In this document: one piece after another, positions 31,702 to 39,105 of the stretch | How positions within the stretch are numbered: position 1 is the stretch's first letter | Layout of the letters: each line of letters opens with the position of its first letter | DNA from: Oceanobacillus timonensis | Lineage (GTDB): Bacteria > Bacillota > Bacilli > Bacillales > Amphibacillaceae | Reading direction: 5' to 3' | Length of the DNA: 54,160 nt | Assembly (NCBI RefSeq): GCF_900166635.1 | Contig: NZ_LT800496.1 | Span: 1-54,160, forward strand | Position numbers and translations under genes: made by a program | The notes under the pieces: generated by a model | What the model was told of the DNA's origin: nothing | What the model saw: the letters and a program-made list of their open reading frames with translations, nothing else | The model's database searches: none

Positions 31702-32247
31702 ATTATTCAAAAGTTTGATGGTCATTCAATTTTAGTCGGAAATACAGGGGTAGGAAAAACGCATACCTTGATAAATCACTTATCTAGTAATGATGGAAGA
31801 AACAAATTAATAGTACATGAAGACGATTTGAATGAATACGGACAGGAAATAAAAGAACTGAAAGAAAAAGGGTATCAGCACTATGATTTAACAGACGATT
31901 TAATTTCTCTTTATCAAACAAGAGGTCATTTAGAAAAAAGCGTTGTACAAGCAAACTTAAAGGAATACAAATTTGACTCCCACCTAGAATATGTAGCAAA
32001 GTTTATTGAAACACTTGTTATTAATGAAGCATCCAGATTTGAAAAAGAAGGAATCAGATCTGGATGGGATATTTATATTGATGGTTCTAAAGCTACCCAA
32101 ATGTTAAATTACGTTAGCAGAAATGTTTTTGCTGTTTGTTTAGCTTATGGAATCACCTTTTATGTAACTGCATTATCTGAAAAAGATATTCATGAAAATC
32201 TTGAAGAAGTAAGGTTAGCTCAATTTAATCAATATGCACTAAGTTAG
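31702..32247 (+). CDS. Mini P-loop protein resembling the nucleotide-binding part of a coupling protein; apparent ATT start
   Basis: A protein of about 181 residues. The P-loop GNTGVGKTHTL lies about 15-25 residues after the start. The next strand-helix unit KLIVHEDDLNEYGQEIKELKEKGY parallels MVVNDPKGELYASSVDTLLKRGF after the P-loop of the coupling protein at 50160. A strand DIYIDG near residue 130 may be a changed Walker B. The ribosome site AAGAAGGGAG ends at 31695 and the only codon at proper distance is ATT 31702 (or 31705). Longer frames from 31612 would run through promoter P10. It is probably a stripped coupling-protein-like ATPase; function inferred. Confidence 0.6.
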   Translation: MIQKFDGHSILVGNTGVGKTHTLINHLSSNDGRNKLIVHEDDLNEYGQEIKELKEKGYQHYDLTDDLISLYQTRGHLEKSVVQANLKEYKFDSHLEYVAKFIETLVINEASRFEKEGIRSGWDIYIDGSKATQMLNYVSRNVFAVCLAYGITFYVTALSEKDIHENLEEVRLAQFNQYALS

Positions 32248-32255
32248 TAAGGTAG

Positions 32256-32294
32256 AAAAAGTATAACCATCAATATTAGTGGTTATACTTTTTT
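32256..32294. terminator. Bidirectional terminator between convergent genes
   Basis: AAAAAGTATAACCA and TGGTTATACTTTTTT form a 9-bp stem (32261-32269 / 32280-32288) with A/T tracts on both sides. It ends the mini P-loop gene on the plus strand and the HTH gene on the minus strand. Confidence 0.85.
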
Positions 32295-32492
32295 CTCTGT
32301 TTCAGATATGGTTTTCCATAAATCATTTAATTTTAATGCATTTTTTAAACTCATATTTTCAATATCGCTTTCTTTTCGAGTAAATCGAGACAGGGTAGTT
32401 TGAGCTATCCCTGTCCTTTTAGAAATTTGATAATTAGTTAGTCCAGATTCAAATAACAATTTATTAATATTGTCTTTAATATCAGTCACCAC
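32283..32492 (-). CDS. XRE/Cro-type helix-turn-helix regulator
   Basis: A 69-residue Cro/CI-like protein: helices 2-3 read LTNYQISKRTGIAQTTLSRFTR. GTG 32492 lies five bases after AGGAGG. Upstream on the same strand lie a small membrane protein gene and two genes with near-identical promoters carrying an 18-bp palindrome, a good candidate target for this regulator. Its stop lies in the bidirectional terminator. Confidence 0.85.
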   Translation of the reverse strand: MVTDIKDNINKLLFESGLTNYQISKRTGIAQTTLSRFTRKESDIENMSLKNALKLNDLWKTISETEKKV

Positions 32493-32501
32493 AATATCCT
32501 C

Positions 32502-32681
32502 CTATCTGGTATCTTTTTTACCTTTCGTACCGATCATTTTTACAATAAACAATAGTAACCAAATAACCGAGACAATTAAGCCTACCCATTGAATCATATT
32601 CATATTGTCGAAATCAATATCTGCAAGTAATACAACCATTAATATAAACACTGTTAAATCACTGCTGTTTATCCTTTTCAT
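32502..32681 (-). CDS. Small two-helix membrane protein beside the regulator
   Basis: A 59-residue protein: hydrophobic helices at about 8-22 and 32-52, separated by DIDFDNMNMIQW, and a basic end (KMIGTKGKKDTR). The layout and the ADIDFDNMNMI segment match AFIDFNHLEVI of the protein at 39420, so they are paralogues. It ends nine bases before the regulator start and is probably co-transcribed with it. No clear ribosome site is visible before ATG 32681, which lowers confidence. Confidence 0.55.
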   Translation of the reverse strand: MKRINSSDLTVFILMVVLLADIDFDNMNMIQWVGLIVSVIWLLLFIVKMIGTKGKKDTR

Positions 32682-32747
32682 AATATCATGAAAGATGCTG
32701 TCACTGTGTTATAATATATAGAAGGAGGGGAACAACGCCCCCTCTTT

Positions 32748-32855
32748 CTATTCTTCCTCATCGTCGTTTTTTAGCCTATCGTAAATATCAAGTGACGCCT
32801 TGATACTTGCTATGATTCCGGCGACGATGAGGACTATATTTCTTACATCTTCCAC
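32748..32855 (-). CDS. 35-residue single-helix peptide with acidic tail
   Basis: GTG 32855 behind a strong AAAGGGAGGTG opens 36 codons: a hydrophobic helix (VRNIVLIVAGIIASI) and a highly charged end (KNDDEEE). The size and shape resemble small membrane toxins or regulators. It has its own promoter TTGACT-17-TATAAT with an 18-bp palindrome in the spacer, and a G/C-rich hairpin follows at 32720-32746. No sequence family recognised. Confidence 0.6.
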   Translation of the reverse strand: MEDVRNIVLIVAGIIASIKASLDIYDRLKNDDEEE

Positions 32856-32885
32856 TTGTTCACCTCCCTTTAATGTGATACCTTT

Positions 32886-32914
32886 ATTATACTACCTTTT
32901 CCGGTAGTAGTCAA
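32886..32914 (-). promoter_or_regulatory. Promoter-operator of the 35-residue peptide
   Basis: Minus-strand TTGACT (32909-32914), 17 bp, TATAAT (32886-32891). The spacer is the palindrome ACTACC-N6-GGTAGT (32891-32908). A 34-bp stretch here (32878-32911) is identical to 33130-33163. Confidence 0.8.
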
Positions 32915-32922
32915 TAGTTTTT

Positions 32923-33108
32923 TTACCTTTCTTCTAATTCATTTAACCATTCTAACCATTCATCTACGAGATTGTACTTTTCACTGCATTCGATACATGC
33001 CAGGCTTTTCCCCCAACCTTCGAGAAATATGTCATCACCACCACATATATACACTGTTTTTTCGCAATAATCGCATTCATCTTCTGTAAGTGTTTGAAGA
33101 TTTTCCAT
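32923..33108 (-). CDS. Small zinc-binding protein, unknown
   Basis: A 61-residue acidic protein with CDYCEKTVYICG and CIECSEKY, a likely two-Cys-pair zinc site, then an acidic Trp-rich helix (VDEWLEWLNELEER). I choose ATG 33108, seven bases after AAAGGAGG, over ATG 33114. It has its own copy of the palindrome promoter. Function unknown. Confidence 0.6.
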   Translation of the reverse strand: MENLQTLTEDECDYCEKTVYICGGDDIFLEGWGKSLACIECSEKYNLVDEWLEWLNELEER

Positions 33109-33137
33109 GTTCATTCCTCCTTTGAATTTATACCTTT

Positions 33138-33166
33138 ATTATACTACCTTTTCCGGTAGTAGTGAA
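33138..33166 (-). promoter_or_regulatory. Promoter-operator of the 61-residue zinc protein
   Basis: Minus-strand TTCACT (33161-33166), 17 bp, TATAAT (33138-33143); palindrome ACTACC-N6-GGTAGT at 33143-33160. The 34 bp 33130-33163 match 32878-32911 exactly. Confidence 0.8.
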
Positions 33167-33258
33167 TCTTTATCCACTAATCAAGCCATCAAAAATATGC
33201 CTTCAATACAAGGGATTAATCCCTTTTCAATTTTTCTATAAATACTATTTTTTGCATC

Positions 33259-33296
33259 ATTGTAGTATTGTGTTATTGTGTTATTTATGATATAAT
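33259..33296 (+). promoter_or_regulatory. Octamer-array promoter P11
   Basis: ATTGTAGT (33259), ATTGTGTT (33267) and ATTGTGTT (33275) end 8 bp before TATAAT (33291-33296). TTGTGT 33268-33273 is the -35 at 17 bp. This is the cleanest copy. Confidence 0.88.
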
Positions 33297-33327
33297 GGGT
33301 TTACACAATCAGAAAGGGGTAAATACA

Positions 33328-33519
33328 ATGAAAAACCAAAAAATTTATGTAAATCAATTAAGCGAAAAAGAACAAGAAAGCATTCTAAATCAAGTGTCTT
33401 TACATTTATACCAAATGGAGGGGATCAGAAAAGAAGAACAAGAAGAAGCCTTAGAAAATGCGCAAAACAGTAAGCTCAATGACTTAACAGGAATCATAGA
33501 TGTATCAGAGTATTTATAA
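33328..33519 (+). CDS. Small helical protein, unknown (P11 regulon)
   Basis: A 63-residue protein, strongly helical (SEKEQESILNQVSLHLYQ, KEEQEEALENAQ), starting at ATG 33328 after AGAAAGGGG; the upstream start 33268 lies in the promoter. The stop is inside a 30-bp perfect palindrome. It is followed by the Mrr-like gene, perhaps on the same transcript. Unknown function. Confidence 0.6.
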   Translation: MKNQKIYVNQLSEKEQESILNQVSLHLYQMEGIRKEEQEEALENAQNSKLNDLTGIIDVSEYL

Positions 33520-33531
33520 ATACTCTGATAC
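33502..33531 (+). terminator. 30-bp perfect palindrome at the end of the 33328 gene
   Basis: GTATCAGAGTATTTA and TAAATACTCTGATAC form a loopless perfect palindrome covering the stop codon. It may work as an attenuator between this gene and the Mrr-like gene. Confidence 0.55.
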
Positions 33532-33560
33532 CCTTTAAAAAATGAAAGTGAGTTGATTAT

Positions 33561-34208
33561 ATGGAAGAAATCCTTCTATACCTAGTAGGAATTATTATTG
33601 CTATTATGATTGTTCCTGTTTTAATCAAAAAAACATTCCTTTGGGTAAGAGAAAGGCAAATGCTAAAAAAACTTTCCCAAGCAGGTATGCCGGACATTGA
33701 TAAAATGGATGGACACCAATTTGAAGTTTATTTAAAAGCCTTATTAAAGGAGTTAAACTATAAATCGGCAGTGACGAGTGGTTCTCATGATTTTGGGGCA
33801 GACCTTATCATGAAAAAAGACGGAAAAAAAGTTTCTATTCAAGCTAAACGATACAGATATAAAAATAGAGTTAGTCTTGATGCTGTTCAACAAGTATACG
33901 CATCAAAGCCTTATTATAAAACGGATGAATGTTGGGTTGTTACTAATAGTATGTTTACAAAATCAGCAATTAAACTCGCTGAAGCCTGTGATGTAAAACT
34001 ATATGACCGTTACGCATTGGCGGATTTAATTAACCAATCTAAAGCAACGATAAAACCAAAGGATATAAAAAATACAGTTGAGCCAGAAGAAAGAAAATGT
34101 CCTGTTTGTTCCGGAAAACTGGTGCAGAGAAAAAGTAAAACCGGAAATCAATTTATGGGATGTTCTAACTATCCAAAATGTAATCACACCGAGCCGGTAG
34201 CTAAATAA
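33561..34208 (+). CDS. Membrane-anchored Mrr-like restriction endonuclease with topoisomerase-type zinc finger
   Basis: A 215-residue protein. One N-terminal helix (residues 4-24), then an Mrr-type PD-(D/E)XK domain (about 45-155) with Asp in HDFGADLIM and the QxK motif in VSIQAKRYRYKNRV, and a C-terminal topoisomerase-type zinc finger (about 175-212) with CPVC and MGCSNYPKCNH. Membrane-bound Mrr-like proteins with this order are known in Bacillota; they may cut foreign or modified DNA at the membrane. ATG 33561 has only a weak GTGAGTTGA site. Confidence 0.85.
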   Translation: MEEILLYLVGIIIAIMIVPVLIKKTFLWVRERQMLKKLSQAGMPDIDKMDGHQFEVYLKALLKELNYKSAVTSGSHDFGADLIMKKDGKKVSIQAKRYRYKNRVSLDAVQQVYASKPYYKTDECWVVTNSMFTKSAIKLAEACDVKLYDRYALADLINQSKATIKPKDIKNTVEPEERKCPVCSGKLVQRKSKTGNQFMGCSNYPKCNHTEPVAK

Positions 34209-34224
34209 AAGCCGGTTCTTTTTC
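34191..34224 (+). terminator. Terminator of the Mrr-like gene
   Basis: GAGCCGG (in the gene's end) pairs with CCGGTTC and is followed by TTTTT. It lies just before promoter P12. Confidence 0.65.
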
Positions 34225-34229
34225 CTATC

Positions 34230-34275
34230 ATTGTAGTAATGTGGTATTGTATTATTGTGTGATATATGGTAAAAT
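34230..34275 (+). promoter_or_regulatory. Octamer-array promoter P12 (AbrB/topoisomerase operon)
   Basis: ATTGTAGT (34230), AATGTGGT (34238), ATTGTATT (34246) and ATTGTGTG (34254) end 8 bp before TAAAAT (34270-34275). TTGTAT 34247-34252 is the -35 at 17 bp. Confidence 0.78.
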
Positions 34276-34319
34276 AATAGTAGAATAGATTTTATGTTTA
34301 AACTGAAAGGAGTTTTATA

Positions 34320-34589
34320 ATGAAAAGCACTGGAGTTATTAGAAAGGTAGACCAACTAGGAAGGGTGGTTTTGCCAAAGTTATTTAGACAGAAGTTAAAA
34401 ATTGAAGATGGAGACCCTGTTGAAATTTCCCTTGAAGAAGATAAAGTTATATTACAAAAGTACCAATCAAATGCTTGTGCTATTACTGGTGAAGTGAAGG
34501 ACGATAACATATCATTATTAAATGGAAATTTAACGCTTAGCAAAGACGGAGCTAAAATGCTGATTGAGGAACTCACTCGAAGGATATAA
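34320..34589 (+). CDS. AbrB-family transition-state-type regulator
   Basis: An 89-residue protein. Residues 1-50 (STGVIRKVDQLGRVVLPKLFRQKLKI and EISLEEDKVIL) are a typical AbrB DNA-binding domain as in AbrB/Abh; the C-terminal part (CAITGEVKDDNI...LSKDGAKMLIEEL) matches the AbrB multimerisation region. It may regulate plasmid genes or perturb the host AbrB network. First gene of the P12 operon with topoisomerase III. Confidence 0.9.
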   Translation: MKSTGVIRKVDQLGRVVLPKLFRQKLKIEDGDPVEISLEEDKVILQKYQSNACAITGEVKDDNISLLNGNLTLSKDGAKMLIEELTRRI

Positions 34590-34635
34590 AGACATGTTTA
34601 TTATGCTAATAGGAAGAAAGGAGACTGATTAATCA

Positions 34636-36804
34636 ATGGGAAATGTAGTGGTGGTTGCTGAAAAACCCAGTCAAGCCAGAGATTACGCAAATGCTTATGA
34701 AATTGAACAAAAAAATAAGTATTCAATTAAAATTAAACCAAACAACACATTTAAAGATGGCGCTATAATAACTTGGGCTGTCGGTCATTTACTGGAACTA
34801 TATAAGCCCCAAGATTACGATGAAAAATATAAAAGGTGGTCTTTAGAAAACCTTCCTATTATCCCTGATACTTTTCACTATCAGGTGATGGAGGATAAAA
34901 AAGCTCAATTTAATGAGGTAGTCAAATTATTAAAACAAGCCAGTCTTATTATTAACGGCACTGACGCAGACAGAGCTGGCGAAGCTATATTTCAAAATAT
35001 TGTTTCCCATGCTAATATCACCGGAAAACCAATTAAACGATTATGGATTAATTCTTTGCACGCAAATGAAATAAGAAAAGGAATGGACAATTTAATTGAC
35101 GGAAAAGAGAAAGAACGGAAAGCTATTGAAGAACAAGCAAGAGAAAAAAGCGACTGGTTAATAGGTATGAATCTATCCCCTTTAGTCACTCTATTACTTC
35201 AGGAAAAAGGCTATGAAGGTACAATAGGAGTTGGCAGAGTCCAAACTCCTACCGTTTATTTGATATATCAGAGACAAAAAGAAATTGAAAATTTTGTCTC
35301 AAAGCCGTTTTATCAACTTGAAGGAAATTTTAAGGTTGCGAATGGAAACTATAAAGGAATGGCAAATATCAAAGAAGATTCTAAAGAGGTCGTTCAATCT
35401 TTGCTTAAAGAACATGAATTACAAGAAGAAACTGATTATAATGGCGTTATAGAATCTGTAGATAAGAAAGAAAAACATCAAAAAGCGCCACAACTGCATT
35501 CATTAGATACATTACAGAAGGTTTCCAACAAAAAATGGAAATATACATTAAAACAGGTGCTTGATACAGTTCAGGAATTATATGACAAGAAAATTCTGAC
35601 CTATCCAAGAACTGAAACCAATTTTATCACAGAAAATGAATTCAACTATATAAAAGATAACGTATATAAATATCAAAAAGTAATAGGGAATGAGTTTCCT
35701 ATTAAAACTTTAGAACCGAGAAAAGAATATGTTGACGGGTCAAAGGTACAGGAGCATTATGCCATCGTTCCAACGTTAAAAATCCCTACAGATAAAGAAA
35801 TAGAAAACATGACTTCAGAACAGAAGAACATTTATTTTGAAGTTCTCTATGTTACGCTCGGCATGTTCGCAGAAAATTATATCTATGAAGAAACAACGAT
35901 TATTACAGACGTACAGGGAATTAAATTCAAATCAACTGGTAAAGTGGAAAAAGAAAAAGGGTGGAAAGCTCTATTCCCTGAATCAGTAAAGAAAGAGACA
36001 AAAAAAGATAATAAAGAAAAAGTCCTTCCATCAGTAGAACAAAATGAAAATGCTACTTCCAATGTGAATATCAAAGAAGGAGAAACAAAACCTCCTAAGC
36101 CTTATACAGAAGGTCAACTGGTTGATATGATGATTACTTGTGGTAAGCACGTAGAAGATGAAGAAGAATATAAAATGCTAAAAGAAACTGGAGGACTTGG
36201 AACAAATGCTACAAGATCAGATATTGTTGAAAAAATAAAAAAAGAAAATTATATTGAAATAAATAAAAATATTGTTTCAGTTACAGAAAAAGGAACTGTT
36301 CTTTGCGAAGCTATTCAAGGTACGTTGCTAGCTAGTCCTTCCATGACTGCCAAGTGGGAAGGATATCTAAAAAAGATAGGGGAAGGGTCTGGTACGCAAG
36401 AACAGTTTCTGAAAACAACAACTGCCTTTATAAACAAAACAATACAGGATTTACCGCAAAGTTTGAACGCCAATACCAATATCCCTAAAATTATAGAAAA
36501 GGAGCGTGAAAGTAAACGTATTGCTAAATGTCCATCATGTCAAAAAGGGGATATTGTTAAAATAAATACTAAACAGAAGAAAACTTTTTATGCTTGTTCA
36601 GAGTATAAAAGTGGTTGCCAATTTATCCTTCCTAATAAATATGCAGGCAAAGTCCTTACAACATCTGTTATTCAAAAACTATGTCAAAAGAAAGAAACGC
36701 CTGAAATCAAGGGATTTAAAAGCACCAAAAATAAAGGAAAAACTTTTTCTGCCAAGTTATATTTAGACAATGATTTTAAATTGAAATTTTCATTTAAAAA
36801 ATAA
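34636..36804 (+). CDS. topB: Type IA topoisomerase (TopB/topoisomerase III-like)
   Basis: A 722-residue enzyme. An N-terminal TOPRIM domain (VVVAEKPSQARDYA, TDADRAGEA), the strand-passage core with the catalytic Tyr323 in LTYPRTETNF, the usual HYAIVPT segment, and a C-terminal zinc finger (CPSCQKG...CSEYKSGCQF) and basic tail. Conjugative pSK41/pGO1-type plasmids also carry such an enzyme (TraI/TrsI). It can decatenate and relax single-strand-containing DNA during transfer or replication. It lies 46 bp after the AbrB gene. Confidence 0.95.
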   Translation: MGNVVVVAEKPSQARDYANAYEIEQKNKYSIKIKPNNTFKDGAIITWAVGHLLELYKPQDYDEKYKRWSLENLPIIPDTFHYQVMEDKKAQFNEVVKLLKQASLIINGTDADRAGEAIFQNIVSHANITGKPIKRLWINSLHANEIRKGMDNLIDGKEKERKAIEEQAREKSDWLIGMNLSPLVTLLLQEKGYEGTIGVGRVQTPTVYLIYQRQKEIENFVSKPFYQLEGNFKVANGNYKGMANIKEDSKEVVQSLLKEHELQEETDYNGVIESVDKKEKHQKAPQLHSLDTLQKVSNKKWKYTLKQVLDTVQELYDKKILTYPRTETNFITENEFNYIKDNVYKYQKVIGNEFPIKTLEPRKEYVDGSKVQEHYAIVPTLKIPTDKEIENMTSEQKNIYFEVLYVTLGMFAENYIYEETTIITDVQGIKFKSTGKVEKEKGWKALFPESVKKETKKDNKEKVLPSVEQNENATSNVNIKEGETKPPKPYTEGQLVDMMITCGKHVEDEEEYKMLKETGGLGTNATRSDIVEKIKKENYIEINKNIVSVTEKGTVLCEAIQGTLLASPSMTAKWEGYLKKIGEGSGTQEQFLKTTTAFINKTIQDLPQSLNANTNIPKIIEKERESKRIAKCPSCQKGDIVKINTKQKKTFYACSEYKSGCQFILPNKYAGKVLTTSVIQKLCQKKETPEIKGFKSTKNKGKTFSAKLYLDNDFKLKFSFKK

Positions 36805-36834
36805 TTTCAAATTATTGAGAAAGGGTTGACGTAA

Positions 36835-38145
36835 ATGGATGATAAAGAGCTTTTAAAAAACGTATTTGATAATCAAGTTTCTATCGAACAGACAGATTAC
36901 AGAATTAAAGACCATAAAGAAGCTATTGAAAATGTTAATAAAGACCTTGCAGAATCATATGATTTTGAAATAAAATCCGGAGCTTTAAGCGATGAAAGTT
37001 TTGCAGGAATGGCAGAAGATAAAGTAAACAATTTTTCAAAAGAAATAGAAAAGGAAGAAGCATATTTATCAACAAAAAGACAAGAAGAAGCACAGTTAAA
37101 AGAAGCCGTTCAAGACAAAGGGTATGAGTGGGATGATTATTTAAAAGAAAACAAAGTCAATGGAATGATTGAAGCCTATACGGCAGGTGGAATGAGTTAT
37201 GAAGAATCTTATGATTTTGTTCATAGCGAGGAAGCCGGCTTAGAGGAACTTAAAAATGCTATTAATGAATTTCATGTGGAAGAATTTGATATTTCAGATG
37301 AAGAGAGCATAAAAGAATTAAATCAAAATGATGTTGTTCCTCTCGTTCATTCGTCACTTGGTGATAGTGACGAATTGCATGTACAAACTTTCTTAAATGT
37401 ATCCGAAAAAAGACTTGAAAAAGTTGTTAGTGGCGACTATCTGGAAGAAGTGGAATATTTAAATTATGATAGTATTCAAGAAATCATAGAAGACTTAGAA
37501 GAAAACGAATTTGATTATTTTATTGAACTAGATGAAATAGATAAAGAAGAATTGATAGAAAAAAATAATGCCTATACAGTATCAGAGGAACAAATAAGAG
37601 AAAATACCGATACGTTAGGTACAATCATGTACGAACCAAACAATAAAGCACAACAATCATTATTAGTAGAAAATCTTAAAACTGGTAAAAATCATGAGTA
37701 CGCAATTAATAATATGAATATCCAATCAAAAGGCAGACAGATTCCTCTGTCCCAGATGTTAGATAGCAAGAATTTAACAGAAATGAATCATTCCATAAAA
37801 AACAATGAACCGACTTCATTTATGTTAAATAAAAATGAAATGCAAAAAGTAGAACAGCAGGGCTTGAAAAAAGGTTTAGAAACTAATATTCCTGACAATA
37901 AGCAAGAAGCCTTATTGGAATTAAAAGAACAATATACTTCTTTCCAACATGCTTTAAAGGAAGAAAGCAAGGGTGAATTAACGGAAGAAAAAGTCATCAA
38001 TCGAATGGAAATTGAAAACAAATACAATTCATCCAAAACTGAAGTAACCGAAACTTATCCTGAAAGCAAAGAAACCATTCAAATGATGGAGAAAAACGTT
38101 AGATCACAGCAGGTTAAAAGTAATCAAAATAATTTAAGTATGTAA
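36835..38145 (+). CDS. Acidic coiled-coil protein with shared C-terminal module (copy 2)
   Basis: A 436-residue acidic protein. The N-terminal 100 residues are coiled coil; the centre is acidic (many Glu/Asp, DNA-mimic-like). The C-terminal part has two blocks shared with the 38186 product: a region around EPNN...LLVENLKTG (about 275-345) and the last 80 residues. The final block contains LKEESKGELTEEK, NRM, IQMMEKNV and ends NNLSM, and also resembles the tail of the ArdC-like protein. It is 30 bp after the topoisomerase in the P12 operon. Function unknown; a secreted or relaxosome-associated protein is possible. Confidence 0.65.
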   Translation: MDDKELLKNVFDNQVSIEQTDYRIKDHKEAIENVNKDLAESYDFEIKSGALSDESFAGMAEDKVNNFSKEIEKEEAYLSTKRQEEAQLKEAVQDKGYEWDDYLKENKVNGMIEAYTAGGMSYEESYDFVHSEEAGLEELKNAINEFHVEEFDISDEESIKELNQNDVVPLVHSSLGDSDELHVQTFLNVSEKRLEKVVSGDYLEEVEYLNYDSIQEIIEDLEENEFDYFIELDEIDKEELIEKNNAYTVSEEQIRENTDTLGTIMYEPNNKAQQSLLVENLKTGKNHEYAINNMNIQSKGRQIPLSQMLDSKNLTEMNHSIKNNEPTSFMLNKNEMQKVEQQGLKKGLETNIPDNKQEALLELKEQYTSFQHALKEESKGELTEEKVINRMEIENKYNSSKTEVTETYPESKETIQMMEKNVRSQQVKSNQNNLSM

Positions 38146-38185
38146 CATTCATCCAATTCTTTTTATAAAGAAAGGAATGATTAGA

Positions 38186-39055
38186 ATGGGTTATCAGGAA
38201 AACCTACTTGAAATTAAAAATAAAAATATCCAAAAGCAAGTGGATAATCACCATGAATATCGTACAGAAAATCATGGTCGCCTGTCTATGGTAGATTTAT
38301 TGGCAGTTGTGGAAGTTGAAAAGCCTTATAAAGATTTAAAAGTCGGTCAGCAATATTTGCTTGTTGGTGGGGAAAGTTCACACCAACGCAATAAATCCCA
38401 AATTGAAGATGAATTGCAAATTAAAGGCGTAAAAAATGTTATTCCTATTGAAGACATTAATATCCCTAAAGATGAGCTAGAATCTCGATTTGGTATTTCT
38501 GATACAGGGTATTCTCATGATGATATCAACTCCCATGTCAATTATATAGAAAAATTTGACCCTTTAATTTATCAGGATTATGTTGCCACAGGAAAAATTG
38601 TACATGAGCCGGACAGCACAGAGTTATTGATACAGAATTTGAAAACAGAGCAAGAAGCAAAATATCCTATTAATCAGAGAGAAAAATTTTCAGATATATT
38701 TGAGGAAGATAATAGTTTCAATTTGAATTATGCTCTTGAAAACAATTTAGATATGCAAGTTTTATTAAATGAGAAGGAATTAGACAGACTGGAAAAAAGC
38801 AATCAAACTGAAAAAGATACTTTGTTAGATTTAAAAGGACAGTATACTTCTTATCAACATGCTTTAAAGGAAGAAAACAAGGGTGAATTATCAGAGGAAA
38901 AGGTTGTGAACCGGATGAAATTAGAAAATGACTATAATTCCTCCAAGGAAAATACAATAAAGGTTTACCCTGAAAGCAAAGAAACCATTCAAATGATGGA
39001 AAAAAACGTTAGAACACAGCAGGTTAAAAGCAATCAAAATAATTTAAGTATGTAA
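38186..39055 (+). CDS. Protein with shared C-terminal module (copy 3)
   Basis: A 289-residue protein. The N-terminal 110 residues form a different, strand-rich domain (LLAVVEVEKPYKDLKVGQQYLLVGG); the rest parallels the preceding protein (EPDSTELLIQNLKT; LKEENKGELSEEK; IQMMEKNVRTQQVKSNQ; end NNLSM). The last 30 codons are nearly identical in DNA to those of the preceding gene, showing a recent duplication or conversion. I choose ATG 38186, better placed than ATG 38177 for AAAGAAAGG. It ends the P12 operon before a strong terminator. Confidence 0.65.
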   Translation: MGYQENLLEIKNKNIQKQVDNHHEYRTENHGRLSMVDLLAVVEVEKPYKDLKVGQQYLLVGGESSHQRNKSQIEDELQIKGVKNVIPIEDINIPKDELESRFGISDTGYSHDDINSHVNYIEKFDPLIYQDYVATGKIVHEPDSTELLIQNLKTEQEAKYPINQREKFSDIFEEDNSFNLNYALENNLDMQVLLNEKELDRLEKSNQTEKDTLLDLKGQYTSYQHALKEENKGELSEEKVVNRMKLENDYNSSKENTIKVYPESKETIQMMEKNVRTQQVKSNQNNLSM

Positions 39056-39060
39056 ATTAA

Positions 39061-39105
39061 AAAAGACAGATAACTCCATTTTATAATGGTTATCTGTCTT
39101 TTTTT
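39061..39105 (+). terminator. Terminator of the AbrB-topoisomerase operon
   Basis: AAGACAGATAAC and GTTATCTGTCTT form a perfect 12-bp stem with an inner CCAT/ATGG pairing, followed by seven T. Confidence 0.92.

Noticed and set aside
34298..34576. Minus-strand frame opposite the AbrB gene
   Set aside because: The plus-strand AbrB protein is clearly recognisable with promoter and ribosome site.
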